From Pyrrhosoma nymphula (Eukaryota; Arthropoda; Insecta; Odonata; Coenagrionidae), in assembly GCA_963573305.1 (NCBI GenBank), contig OY754329.1, forward strand, positions 137,503,422 through 137,567,421: a stretch of DNA of 64,000 bases, written 5' to 3'. Made by a program: the position numbers and the translations under genes. Below are positions 22,871 through 34,363 of the stretch, one piece after another. The notes under the pieces are model-generated. The model did not search any database, had not been told where the DNA came from, and saw only the letters and a list, made by a program, of their open reading frames with translations. How positions within the stretch are numbered: the stretch's first letter is position 1; each line of letters starts with the position of its first letter.

Positions 22871-23744
22871 TAATTTTCGGCAAAAAACTGATAATCGAAA
22901 ACTTAGCAATCAGTTGTTTCAGATAGATATGTATTTCGACCAGATTCGTTACACTGTCGTATCTTTAAGAATAAGACAACTTAGGATTACGTCTTTAAAT
23001 AAGAATGGAATTATTCATGAAGATGATGCTAGTCTAGCCGAAATAAATATAACTAAAAAAGTGGATTGCTAAGTTTCAATTATCATATTCATCTTCGAAG
23101 AGTGGAATTCCTCCAAGTATCGACCGGATGCATCAACTGCCTGTTAAATTTTATAGTAAACTAGCAGAAGGTAACCATTGAAATTCAACGGGTGTGAAAT
23201 TGAACTTATTTTATAAAAAAACCACAAAGCCTGAATAAATACTGTCAGCGTGGTGTTTTGAGGAGTTCGCATCCTATCTTGTATGTTGTGTTCGTTGTAG
23301 TAGACACGCTGACCATTTTTCAGGTGCACGGAGATTTGACTGACTGTTGGTCGTCTTTCACGCACGCGAAACACTAAAAATGGGCCACTCAGACTCATTA
23401 TTACTCAAATAGCACCCAGGTTGATAGATGGTCACCTCGTCCCTCCGGCTCTCTTGAGCCGTCTTCTGAATGATTAACAGCTTGATCGCTTCCCTTGTGT
23501 ACATACATATATTTACATTCAGTGAATTAATTGAGTTGCGCGATTCAACGTTGATGTGTGCGTTGAGTGTCTTAATCAGGATTGGAGAGTAGGGTTCCAG
23601 CGGTTGACAACGTCAAAAGGAGCAGTAGCATCAGCAGCTTTGTTTATATGACCAATGAATCCTCCATCACCCGGACATTTACTTAATTACAGAGAATTGT
23701 TGTCATATACAACTATATTTTTATATAACAAACTTAATATTACA
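22871..23744. other. No gene recognised
   Basis: Ordinary AT-rich sequence. The short open frame on the minus strand at 23144-23398 has no recognised domain. Confidence 0.45.
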
Positions 23745-23845
23745 ATATTTACTTCATACTTCTTACAGACGCTTAAATAATAAAATATAATTCGAATATG
23801 CTCTCTATTATGACTAGGGAACTATCTCGCCCAAACTACCTTAAT
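23745..23845. repeat. Dispersed repeat E, copy 1
   Basis: The phrases CTTACAGACGCTTAAATAA, ATATAATTCGAATATG and ATTATGACTAGGGAAC match 35355-35425 in order and spacing. No coding capacity. The type is unknown; it is possibly a transposon end. Confidence 0.6.
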
Positions 23846-24054
23846 GGCTAATGATAATGAGCTGTCGTTAGACTTCCTTCCTTTAATTTTATTCGCGAAA
23901 AAAAAACTTTATCTTCCAACCTCTTCCGCGTTCATCCTGAACTTCCTCTCTAATCTACTCATCGACATGTCGTTCCCTGCAAATGCGTTCTCCCTATTTC
24001 AACATAGCTTAATGCGTTTTATTGTTGGATTGTAAAGGTGTCACAAAAAGACCA

Positions 24055-24110
24055 TCAGCAGGTGACACCGTTAAAGTTAATGCACGGCCAGTTCCGCAGT
24101 TCTTTGAATT
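24055..24110 (-). repeat. Dispersed repeat F (AAAGAACTGCGGAACT motif), solo copy
   Basis: The text from GTGACACCGTTAAAGTTA to CCAGTTCCGCAGTTCTTTGA is the inverted form of the block at 42876-42921, which accompanies tRNA-like SINE modules there and at 49945-50085. Here it stands alone, with no tRNA-like box nearby. Confidence 0.6.
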
Positions 24111-26206
24111 TATAAAGATGTGATTTTTTATATCTATTACTAGAAACGAGGTTTCATTGACGGAAAACATTTTGCATGTGTTATCAGAAATCTATGTGTC
24201 TCTATTTGACAATATATGTGTCCTTACTGGGCGACTTGCTATTTTTTTCATACGGATAATGAGAACCCACTGACTCACGAGATAGCAGTGAAAAATTGTG
24301 CTTTCAACGAGGTTCGCTATTTGAAGTGGAGGTCATGATCGCATGATCGATAACGCGAGCTCACTAGAATGTCAAGCGACAACGGTATTACTCTGAAATT
24401 GGAGTGCAAGGCAGGGACGCGCGTGAGGAGTGACTTGAAGAATAATTAAGTTTTTTTAACAAACGACGGCTCAACCAAACAGGATAGAGAATGGACTGCA
24501 CATACCCTACTCCTTTATAATTTGAGAAAGCATGATTTAGAAAAATACGTTTGCTTTTATCACCCATAGGAAAAATTGAACACGCCAGTATTCAAAAGAG
24601 AAAATTTTGATTGAGCGTTGGCCAAGAGATTTTTTTGTCTATAAAAGCATACGTAGCTAATACCGTCCGCGAAATTTTGGTCTTTAATGCATATTTTTTT
24701 CAAAACGTATGCATTTACATTTGAAATTTCGTACTCATGTAAAGAAACACACATTTACTCTTGTCATCAATGGAGTCTTGACAGCTGTGCGTACAACAAT
24801 ACCACGAAATCGACCTCATTTTTTAGCTCTCGCTTTCTTTGTTGCGTTAAATCAAGTCATTTTTTTTCGTCAAAAGAAACGCCTGAATGTGAGCTGGGAT
24901 GTAGGTGTTTTCTTGCGGTGTATGGAATTTTTTTACAGTGTTTTTGATAGCATCACCATCAAAAATTAAAATAGACCGTTGGACAGAATTCATATGTGCT
25001 AAAAGTGAATGCCTGAATGTACCAAGAGATTTTTATTCAAATGGTTTTTTCGACGGCTGTACGTTCGTTCGCTGCGAGCTGGAATCGGTAATGAATCATG
25101 GTGCCGTTCCTTATTGATTTGAGGCCACCTGGTTCAGCGATTTTGGAGGTCGCCGGCTTGATCTTTAGGTGAAGCAGCACTATATGTCACATTTATCACC
25201 GAAAGCACGCACTGCAAGCGGAGGAATGAAATTCTAAATCGTGTATTGCCCATTTTCATCCAATGGCTAATTCGATCGTATCTAGGCATGCGCGCGTCAT
25301 GGTGACTTTCGTAACCAATCTCATGGTTCAACGATATTTAACCCTGTCCTGCTACGTTTATGCTACAGCCCCTGGGTGCAGTAACAGTCATGGGAATCTT
25401 TGAGCCTCCAACTCCGACTGCTGAAACAACGTCCGTAACAATAGCCACAAGGATGAAACGGCCTCTTACTTTGACGCTAACGATAAAAAAAACCTTTGGT
25501 GACGCTCGGGAGTTTGCTGCAGGGGAAAAATACATGAAAGAAGCCACAGTTCGCAGACAGTTATTTTTCGATGGAATTGATATTGTATTCTATTGATGTC
25601 TATTTTGCGTGAAATTAAACCGATATCTCGAATTATATGCCCTGCGGTGCGATTTCTGGGAACGGGAGACATTTTTATTATTCTCTTCCATGGCTGATAG
25701 CTTAAATTAATTAATCCGTTACACCTTTGCTCACGCTAAAAGTTTCAGTAAAAGAGCGTTATATATTTTTTGCTTAAATTTAATCCAAAATTATTGTTTA
25801 ATTTTGAATTAATTTTACTTCAAACTTTAAGGAATTAGAACCAGCTGCATTCCGTTAAATAAAATTTTAACCCCAGGTTTTACGTTCACATTTAACCCTG
25901 AGCGAGCACAGTTTTATAATATAAGCAATTTTTCTGCTACTGATGTAAATTATTACATTGACATTTTTATAATGAGCTACTGGAATAAGAATGACGTTTT
26001 TTGGTAAAATATTCAGTGCAATTCTTAACGTCATACGCTCATTTAATTTTTATGTTGTGACATTGCTACATCGGTGTCTTGGTATTTTTTTTAACTATAA
26101 TAAGTTATATCCGCTTTTTTACTGAATTAGTTCAATAATTTATTTCCCAATTCAAAAAATGTATGTCTAGTTAAAAATATTTCCCGGCGATTTCACTCGA
26201 TGGTCA
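24111..26206. other. No gene recognised
   Basis: Several short open frames (24687-24947, 24905-25117, 25360-25596, 25338-25547 minus) carry no recognised domain and overlap one another. The part after 25680 is very AT-rich. I see no RNA gene or repeat with a partner in the window. Confidence 0.4.
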
Positions 26207-27569
26207 ACAATTGGGTATTTTCCACGTATTTCAAACTATCGATATTCTGATTCAGTTACTTGAACTTATTGCATTGGCTAAAAATTTTCTTATCAAATTA
26301 TATGAATTTCGGTTTTAAAAGCTAAAGAAAGTAGAAGGTTACGAATACTCCCGAGCACACTCCGAAAACAACCGAATGGCCTGTGACGTCATTTTCGCTG
26401 TTTACATTTAGACCCAGGCGTTTCCTTATGCTTACGGTGGAAAAAAATGCGGCGAAATTAGTTTCTGACGTTTTCGCGTTTCTAGATATGCCTTTAAATG
26501 GCATCTAAGAAAGGGATATAGATTTTGTTTTGTGCCTCAATGTACAAATACATCGGTTGAAACACCGAAATAGAAATTTATTCACGCAATCACGACATTG
26601 AATGATTGAAATTTCTTCCTTGGATTCCTCAATGTCCACCCGTAAAAATGTATGCTTTACTCCGCACTTTGTGTTCAGGACATATTCTCGCAATGACTGT
26701 GCACAGTGGTCCATCTCTCTTTACTTGGACGTATCCTATAGCATTATCACCATAACTCTCACGAGAAGCTTTATAATATAACAACACTTAAATTAAACTT
26801 TGAATAGACATTTAGGAGATGAGAATCTATTTTTAGGCATTTATTTCTAGAAACCTCCTCTACAAACAACCACTAATTAGCAAATAAAAAATTAACGTTT
26901 TAGGTGTGTCGAGTATTGGCAGCACAAACATTTGGCAAGTAATGTGTTATGTTGATATGTTACTAAGATACTGTTTGTTTACTATTGCAAGGACTGATAT
27001 GGACTTCGATAAAGAAAGAAGTATCATAATGATTATGAGTGTATTGGAAAAACAGTTAATAAAGTTCATACACCAAATACATAATTATATGTATCAAAAA
27101 TTATATAAAACAGTAATGACGATTTTAAAAGCAAACTTTATGCTTACATTTTTTGGACTTAAGCTCAACGAATTACCGCAGCATTAAATCGCTCGTCCTT
27201 CTTTATTAAAAGGCCTACCATAAATATATACACTTAGGGTAAATTATCTTATGTGGTTTTAATAAAACCACTGCACGCCATAGTCTTTGTTTTCAATGAA
27301 AACTCTTTAAATATACGGTAGATCTTCTACAGTTACTCACTTTCTCCCTCACATCCGTCTATCGCTCAGCGAAAATGACGTCAAGCCAATCAAATTTCGT
27401 TTCGCAGCGGCGTAAAAAAATTTGAAATTTCGACTATTTTAATCATAAATATCTCAATTAATATTGAATCAATTTTAAAACTATTTTCACTCCGCAAACT
27501 TATTTGAGTTAAAGTAACATATAAAGATCCGTAAACTTAAATTTAAAATTTTGGAAAATACCCAATTGT
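26207..27569. mobile_element. 1.36-kb DNA transposon with ~204-bp terminal inverted repeats
   Basis: The left end starts ACAATTGGGTATTTTCC at 26207 and its reverse complement closes the element at 27569. TGACGTCATTTTCGCTG at 26394-26410 pairs with its complement at 27367-27383. The distances from the outer end to this inner motif are 204 and 203 bp, so both arms are the same length, although their middles have diverged. Between the arms lie a THAP-like remnant and a 93-codon open frame (26906-27187) without known motifs. No 8-bp or TTAA target duplication was convincing. The THAP remnant hints at a P-element-like relative. Confidence 0.65.
26497..26720 (+). pseudogene. THAP-type zinc finger remnant
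   Basis: From an ATG at 26498 the plus strand reads MASKKG, then a frame change, then YRFCFVPQCTNTSVETPK, a stop, and KFIHAI. THAP domains of P-element-like transposases and THAP proteins start with a similar C..VP.C.N...TP pattern followed by a K.F. segment. Downstream similarity is weak and interrupted by stops. It lies inside the inverted-repeat element at 26207-27569, which suggests a DNA-binding N-terminus of a lost transposase. This is a motif-level judgement; a profile search would decide it. Confidence 0.45.
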
Positions 27570-29783
27570 GTTATAAATTGTGTTGAATATTTATTCTAAT
27601 TTTTCCTATTGGATTTTATTCATTCGCACGCCGCTTCAGTCACATCTCAAATAAAATATTTTCCAGTGGGTCTGTCCATACAGTTTTAAAGGTGTTTTCT
27701 TCACTTATTTTGCACCACGGTTCATCGAATAGCCATTTAAATAATCCAGAGATAATACTGTTCCCTGAGTAATTGTGGTTGACTGATTTTTTTTGGCCCT
27801 CCAACTGTTATGGGTGCCCTGTTTCCTGAATTTTATGCTTTGAAGCAGAATAATTCTGATCTTCACCGATTTAAATATATTACTATCAATCGAAAATTAT
27901 CAGCCTTATTATCGGAATCGTATTGATTTTTCCTGCTAGTTAATCTCGGTTATATACATTATTTATATGTACAGTAAAACCAGCTTCTCGTAGAGAGCGT
28001 CGTACAGTTGATTCACTTTATGGATTACTTTTTTTATGCCTTTTAGTGATATTTTTTGAACTGCTAAGGCTCGCCTGAAATATCATTGCTAAAAATATAG
28101 TATATATTCCTCTCCTTAAAATAAAAAAAATTGAAGCAAATCAACTTTATGAAAATATACGATATGAGACACGAGCTTCCTGATTCCAGTCATCAATGAT
28201 TCCCAGCGCAATCAATATTCCAGTGAGGTGCCCCCGGAAACATCGCCTACCAACTAGTTTACCTAACGCATATTCCCTTCGATCACTGCCACCTCGGATT
28301 TCCCCGTCAATTCTTTCTTTGATCATCAAATTCTCTCTTTTGATAAATAATGCAAGTCTCACTCTTTCCATCCCCTGCCAGTAATCTTTTAACTTTCCAG
28401 TATATAAAAAAAATTGCTGTTTATCCCATGCCCCGAGGGGATTGGTTAGGAGCGGTGGCTTTTTAGAGTACCGGCTTTTCGTCCCTGTTAATACTCGGGT
28501 GGTGGGAACTTTCAGCTTATCAACCTACCCACCCATTACGAATGGCTAAAGAGGCCTCAGCTGTCGGTCGTCTCCCAAAATAAACAACTAATCTCCTCAA
28601 AGTACAAGCTTACTGAATTAAAGCTCCTGATACGCATAAATTGAATTTACTAACTATCCTGAAAACCGCCACAATAGTATTTGGCATGGGGTGCTAGGTC
28701 ACCGACCATGAAAAGAGAGAATAAAATAAGGGACCGGGGATATATCGGACGAAGAGAGAAGTGTCGTGTAACCATAAGTTAAAATAAATCGTGTTACACT
28801 TTCGATATATTTTATTGCGATCGTGTATAGTGAGTGGGAAAGAATTCTTTCACCTATCAGTGTAAGGGTCTTTTTCTCCCATACTGTAGTTCATAATGCA
28901 GAAATATTTTGTATTCAGTAATTGCATTTGTATTCAGTAGTAATTATGTAGCATTAATAATGCAGACATATATTACAGACTATCAATGTATCCCCTTTTT
29001 TCCCTTAAATTACGGCAAAATGGAACAATTTATTAGTAGAAATGCTGTTCTCTAAGGGGATGGTTAGTTTTTGATCATGTTCAGTTGGGGAAAGAAGTAT
29101 AAAGTGAGAAGAAATGCTCGGAAGATGTTGGGAAAGACGGTGAATAGGAAGTTGTCATCTGCTTACTGGCGTCCACTACAAGGTTTTCCGTGGATCGGTG
29201 TTCTATTCTGTGGATATGTCGAGTCTTTGTTCCAAAAAATTAGAAATCAAACAAAATATTTTCCCAGTTTTAGGATCTGGGTGGGTCCAATGCGCAAGAA
29301 AATGAAGAATGGACTTTATTTTCCAATTTTTTGTCCGATTTCTCAGAGGCCATACCGAAAATTGCGTTCCAGAAGTGCTTTGAGGATAGGAAAAAGCGCT
29401 GCTATTAATGTATTATATCTGATGGGAACTAATTTGAAGGTGACAAAATTAATATTGACGAATTAATAAAGAGTTGTTGAGAAAAATGATAATTGCGCAT
29501 ATTTTGGTCAAACCTCTTATGTCTTGCACGTATAGTTTCCATGGCAACACAATATTACAATTTATCATAATTACTCTGTTTAGGGATATGTATCAAGGCG
29601 ATTTGAAATATTATGATAATTATATAATATACATAAAAATATCATAATAGGGATATATGGTGACAACTGCAGGCTAGCGCTGAAAAAAACCATATCTTTA
29701 ATTTTACTTGCGGTACGATAACTTCGATATCTTTCAGGTTCTGGGTATATTTTTGTTGGTTATTTAATTATTATTGCAGAAAA
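27570..29783. other. AT-rich, no gene recognised
   Basis: Open frames at 28147-28371 (minus) and 29071-29466 (plus, 131 codons, basic) were inspected. The latter has no recognisable motif, and I do not call it a gene. 28400-28560 is slightly GC-richer with no tRNA-like box pair. Confidence 0.4.
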
Positions 29784-29840
29784 GTAGCCGAGTTGGTAGA
29801 ACGTTCTGATACAGACTGGTGGTTCCCGCGCTCAAAATGG
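29784..29840 (+). repeat. tRNA-like SINE head, partial
   Basis: AAGTAGCCGAGTTGGTAGAA at 29782 is a good A-box/D-arm, and GGTGGTTCCCGCGCTCAAA is a decayed B-box region. The copy is followed by a CT-rich tail (29900-30050). It cannot fold as a complete tRNA. Confidence 0.45.
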
Positions 29841-30205
29841 TTAATTTACTCAAAAGTGCTTTCGGAGGAGGCAATCGCTTCTAATATATTTGTATATTAT
29901 TTTTTATTTTTATCATTCTCCTCCCCATTTATTTTGGTTTCTACCTTCTATCGCTGCTTAAAGAATCCCATTTACTCTATATGATTCATCTGCCATTTCT
30001 ATTGCCTCCTAATTTTCCTCGAAAATTCATTGCCACCTTTTCATTTCATTTACACTCTACCTACCAAGCCGCTGCAAAGGTCTTGTGGCTGGAGGTGTTA
30101 GCACACCAGCAATTAATGGGGAGGGTAAAGATAGAAGGAGGGGGGAGAAGATAGTTTTATTGTATGTGTACGATTAGCCACCAAATAATCCACAGGGGAG
30201 AAGGA

Positions 30206-30279
30206 TGCCTCGGTAACTTAACTGGTTAAAGCACTCGGCGCGAAATCGAGGGATCCGGGTTTGAATCCCGGTCAAGGCA
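30206..30279 (+). repeat. tRNA-like SINE head, family A, near-complete cloverleaf
   Basis: This 74-nt unit folds well. It has an acceptor stem TGCCT/AGGCA, D-arm with TAACTTAACTGGTTAA, anticodon arm CTCGG/TCGAG with a seven-base loop CGCGAAA, and T-arm CCGGG TTTGAAT CCCGG. Position 33 is G rather than the usual T, so it is unlikely to be a working tRNA. The following ATGATTTTTCCCC tail matches other family A copies at 43103-43170 and 49721-49792 (inverted). It is best read as the RNA polymerase III promoter head of a SINE. Confidence 0.75.
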
Positions 30280-31310
30280 AATGATTTTTCCCCTCTGGAA
30301 TATCGCACTTATGTGTACGATGTTTCTTATGTATTTGTGACGCTGTTTTTATTTTATCTGTTATAATTATGTTGCGTGGAAAGAAGGAATTTTTGTTCCA
30401 GTCATTCCTAGGTGTATCTCTCATATTTGTCGTGTCTTTCAGTTCTAGAGATGAAATCTGGTGTCCAAATAATATCGTATCGTTTATATAATAAATTCGT
30501 ATCATACTGAAACTCACCTTATCTGAAAATTTCAAGTGATATATGCCCAGCGCATAGCCTCCTTTTCGTTTATTAGTGGTCTATTCGTCGGTGGTTTCTA
30601 TTGGTGCTGCATATTATTCGCTTGATAGATCCGAGTTTCTTTTACATACAGCACTGCAAATTTTGTGTGAATTTTCCCCACGTTTGTGTATCAAAACGAT
30701 ATTTTATCTGTAAATGATGAATGGCACCTTGTATAACCATGGGAATACAATTGGAAATCGGCGAATGCTTCGGCTGCCGGGAAAAGCATCCTTACCTCGA
30801 GCCAAGTGATTCGATAGCCTGGTTGAAATCATCTCTCGCTAGTGCTTACTCTCACTGCTGTGAGAAACTGATTAATCTGCCTGGTGGTTAATATCGTCGA
30901 GACTACTAAGTGATGTGGCTAAAGGGGTGGAAGCGGTCCTTACTTAAATACCACCGCACGCCGTCAATTTGATTTCCCATTATGAATGATATGGGAAAGG
31001 GCGTTTTCAAGGTGAAAATTTCCTTGGCCTCACTCCAATCCCTTCACCGGCCGCGGCTATGGAGAAGGGTGGAGCGAGTAGTAGGAGCATGGTTCCCATC
31101 CATCTTCTCTGAATTATCCCTTCCGAATATTCCCCACCTCATTCCTCCATCCACACACCTCTCTCTGCATTTCCCCTCCACATTTTCCTTACTCATTTTA
31201 GTTTTCCCTCATTCTTACTCCCTATTTATTTTTTCATTCCTATCCAAAGGGGCTATTCAAGCAATACGTTGGGGAGAGGAGGGGAAGGGCTGAAGGGCTT
31301 AGTTTATCTC
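30280..31310. other. SINE tail region and unique sequence
   Basis: The SINE body may extend some tens of bases beyond 30280. From 31080 to 31250 the plus strand is CT-rich, with an open frame (30982-31293) lacking motifs. No host gene is recognised. Confidence 0.4.
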
Positions 31311-31318
31311 CTCAAAGC
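31311..31318. repeat. Left 8-bp target site duplication of the hAT element
   Basis: CTCAAAGC immediately precedes the element's first bases CAGTGG and is repeated exactly at 34356-34363. Confidence 0.9.
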
Positions 31319-34300
31319 CAGTGGCGGCTGGTGCAGAAGATCAGCAATGTGCTTCCCCCCCCCCTCCGCTCGCCCCCCCACTTCCCCCCTTCTCCCTCCC
31401 CCCCTCCTCGTCCCCATCCCAAAATGAAATTTGTGGAAATGTAAAATTTACTCACTCAGTGACGAAAAATGAAGTTCATTCGCCGGTCCTTCTTGCTACA
31501 GAATTTGTCAATCACCCTGGCATTGAACCCTTGCGTGGTGGAGATCATCCTCTTCTCAATGGAGAGCATTGCCAGTGCACTTAGCCTTTCCTGTGACATG
31601 GTGTTCCGTAGGAAGGTCTTAATCCGTTTTAGCGATGAGAAACACCTCTCAGGCTCCGATGTTGTCATTGGAGTTGATATTAATATTCTCAGAAGCATTG
31701 TTATTTGGCAGAAGGCGCCTTGCAGATTGTCGTTAATTATGAACTGCAGTAGTGGACCTGCTCCTGCTATATTCTTAAAATCTGGCCTACAATACAAAAC
31801 AGATAGTTCTGTTTTGAGTCTCTTTTTTCCAGAATGTTGTAGGCCCTGAATACTATATCTAATTATTTATCTGGAAATTGTTTCGAATATAGTACGAAAT
31901 TTGTGAAATTTAAAAGTTTCGCAGATTCTAAATGATTCAAGGAATGGAAACGATTTCGTGCTTCTCGCGCAACTGTGTCACATACTTCTTTGGCATCAGT
32001 ACGTCGACATGATACCTTTCTGCGTTTGTTTTCTGTTCCGCGTAATTCTTGAGGATTAACGCCAATATTTTCTGTCAAGTCCCTTATTCTAATGACTTCA
32101 TGAATGAAATTTAAAACGGCAGATTTAGCTTTCATAACATCAGCTGTTCTTGATTTTAGCTGACTGTTGAAGATATTCACATGTGGCATTAATTTATGGA
32201 AAAATTCGAGCCAGAAGATGAATCCCTCGTCTTCTAAAATGCGCCGAAGTCCGTTTGCTTCAAGGCAAGATTTATTTGACGTGGTTTTCTCTAAGTTTAG
32301 CAAGCAATAAAATGATGAATCCCTATATTCATTTACGGTGTTAACAGTGTGTGACTTGAAATTCCACCTGGTTGTTGATCCTCTTGGAATTCTCCGAGAT
32401 GCTACAGCATCTAATGCAGACATTCTCTGCGGCGACCTTGAAAAAAAGGCAGGGAACGCTGACAGATTTGCCAAAAAAACCCTTGCCGAATGATTTTGTG
32501 AGTTCCATTATTAAATTAAGTTGGTGAGCGTAACAATGGATGTAATGAGCGTTGGGATAGTAGGCTTTTATCTTTGCTTGCACTCCTCCTGTACCACCAC
32601 TCATTACTGAAGCACCATCGTACGTCTGTGCAATGACAATATGCGGAGTGTCCTTAAACATGCCGTCCATTTCATGTAATATACATGATGCAAGAGCATT
32701 CGCACTTTGACCCCCTAGTTTAAAGAAACCCCAAAATCGCTCATAAGGAACATCTTTCTTCTCATGACGAATCACCAGCACCAACTGCGTCTGCTAAGAA
32801 ACATCGGTAGTCTCATAATCTATGACAATCACGTAACCTGCTCGTTTTATTTCCTCTGCTATAACTTCTCTGCAGATTTCTAGCATGTAATCCAAAATTT
32901 CATTTTGGATGGTTTTCGAGGTCCCCTTGAAAACATTATTGGTCTCTATATGCTCCTTCACTGCACTATCTATACTAGAAACTAAATCTACTAGGCCTAG
33001 ACACACACCAGGATTATCGGATCTATCACTTTCGTCGTGGCCCCTCAAAGCTAACTCAAATGCTCCGCAAAACTTTATGCAATCAATTATTCATGAGAGC
33101 ACACACCTGTTTTTTCCACTTGTTGGTTGGGCCTTTCTTTTTCTTCGTGGTAAGCTCGACTTAATAATGTTGCTATGTTAACAGTACCTAGAGCGCTCAG
33201 GTTTAAAGCATTAATAACATGTCTTTTACTGTCGTTGTGTTTTTTATTTAAGTATTAAGGTTTCCAAGATCTCGAACACTAACTGTTCCCCAAGAGTCAC
33301 TTTTGCCAAAGAGCAAACACGGAAAACAAAAAAGGGCGTTCCTAATTTCGCATCCTAACACCCAATCATGCTCGTACACTTTCTTGTTAAATTTTCTAAT
33401 GTACTTGATTTTGTTCGAAGAAGCACTCAGAGTGATAACTAAGTCCGGAGTGGGTCGTCCTATCTCTTTAACTTTAATTTTTTCTTCCAAAGTTCTGGTA
33501 GAAAATGGACTACTCAACAGTTTTTCCACGGAATTATCCATTTTGAACTGGATCTAAATACGCAGATCACGCAACGCTCACACCTTAAACTTAATCGAGC
33601 ATTCAAATACACGCGGCACTTGCACCAGACTACGGTCGTGTATACTAGACAGTAGACACAAGACTGATTCACAGAACAAGTAACTGACCGCGAAAAAAAT
33701 TTCAGTGATACCAAAAATGGTTAATAAATAAACTAAAGATGTACCGCAAGATGAGATTATTATTTTCCCCAAATCATGTTCGGAAATTCAAGATGTTTTT
33801 ATTAGAAAATAGAAAAGTATCAAAATCTAAGCCCCATTATCAGCATAAATATTATAACTTGGCTAAAAAGTAGCAACAGAGTGCATAAGGTAGGAACCCT
33901 TCTAGCGGGTAAAGGTGTGCCTGCGTCTTTCTCAAGCCGCGCAAACTATTTGCTCTTACATTGTCTTTACAACGTCTAGTGTGACAAGCTCTTTCACCCT
34001 GTGGCCAAAAGAAGAAATGGTCTCCGCTAGGACTACTGGAGGGGGAGGGGGGGGGGGGTAGTGCTGTCCGATGTACAGCACGCAATTTACGTAGCTCGCG
34101 CATGCGCAAAACCGCGTTTTTCTACTCGATGAGGAAAATCCCTCCGAATTCTTGCTGGCTGTGAACTCGCCAGCACACGACGCGTGCTTACCCCTCGTAC
34201 GAAGGGGAGTCAAGGGAGTTCTGAATACTTCTCCGTGTTCAACGGATGAGTGAAGCAAGCGCGCTCAGGTTGTATTCAGAAAGGATCCTAGGTGTCTTAT

Positions 34301-34355
34301 TTTCAAATATTTAATGTGCTGCAGCTCTTCAGCACACAAGCACCAACCGCCACTG
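31319..34355 (-). mobile_element. Complete hAT transposon with broken transposase
   Basis: The terminal inverted repeats are CAGTGGCGGCTGGTG (31319-31333) and, reverse-complemented from 34341-34355, CAGTGGCGGTTGGTG. A perfect 8-bp duplication CTCAAAGC flanks them. This is diagnostic for hAT elements, which duplicate 8 bp. The 3,037-bp element encodes a transposase remnant on the minus strand (33541-31456). Very C-rich (31357-31402) and G-rich (34040-34060) tracts lie near the two ends. Intact ends and an identical duplication suggest insertion not long ago in evolutionary terms, or good preservation. The broken gene would need a transposase supplied elsewhere. Confidence 0.92.
31456..33541 (-). 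pseudogene. hAT transposase (ZMYM/DUF4371 type), frameshifted
   Basis: Reading from 33541 to 31456, the start MDNSVEKLL leads to ALFCFPCLLFG, the end of a TTF/MYM-like zinc finger. After a shift comes KHNDSKRHVINALNLSALG. Another shift leads to IDCIKFCGAFELALRGHDES, then NPGVCLGLVDLV and VIVIDYETTDVS, a TAG stop at 32794-32796, FFKLGGQSANALA, AQTYDGASVMSGGTGGVQ and HCYAHQLNLIMELTKSF. A shift at a seven-base T run (A on the plus strand) near 32474 follows, then a central region to 31863 that ends in a stop. The C-terminal dimerisation motif TSEPERCFSSLKRIKTFLRN closes the sequence. This order is characteristic of the DUF4371 plus hAT-dimerisation transposases that resemble zinc-finger MYM-type protein 1. 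At least four lesions make it non-functional. Confidence 0.88.
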
Positions 34356-34363
34356 CTCAAAGC
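34356..34363. repeat. Right 8-bp target site duplication of the hAT element
   Basis: CTCAAAGC directly follows the right terminal repeat and matches 31311-31318 exactly. Confidence 0.9.

Noticed and set aside
24687..25117. Overlapping plus-strand frames with several Cys and Phe residues
   Set aside because: Three different frames overlap, none has a motif, and there is no supporting repeat or homology that I recognise.
29071..29466. 131-codon plus-strand open frame, basic translation
   Set aside because: No recognisable domain, no splice or promoter context, and a composition-driven translation. A homology search would be needed to call it a gene.
30206..30279. Functional tRNA gene
   Set aside because: G at position 33, repeated occurrence of the same unit with SINE-like tails, and mutated relatives nearby argue for a SINE head.
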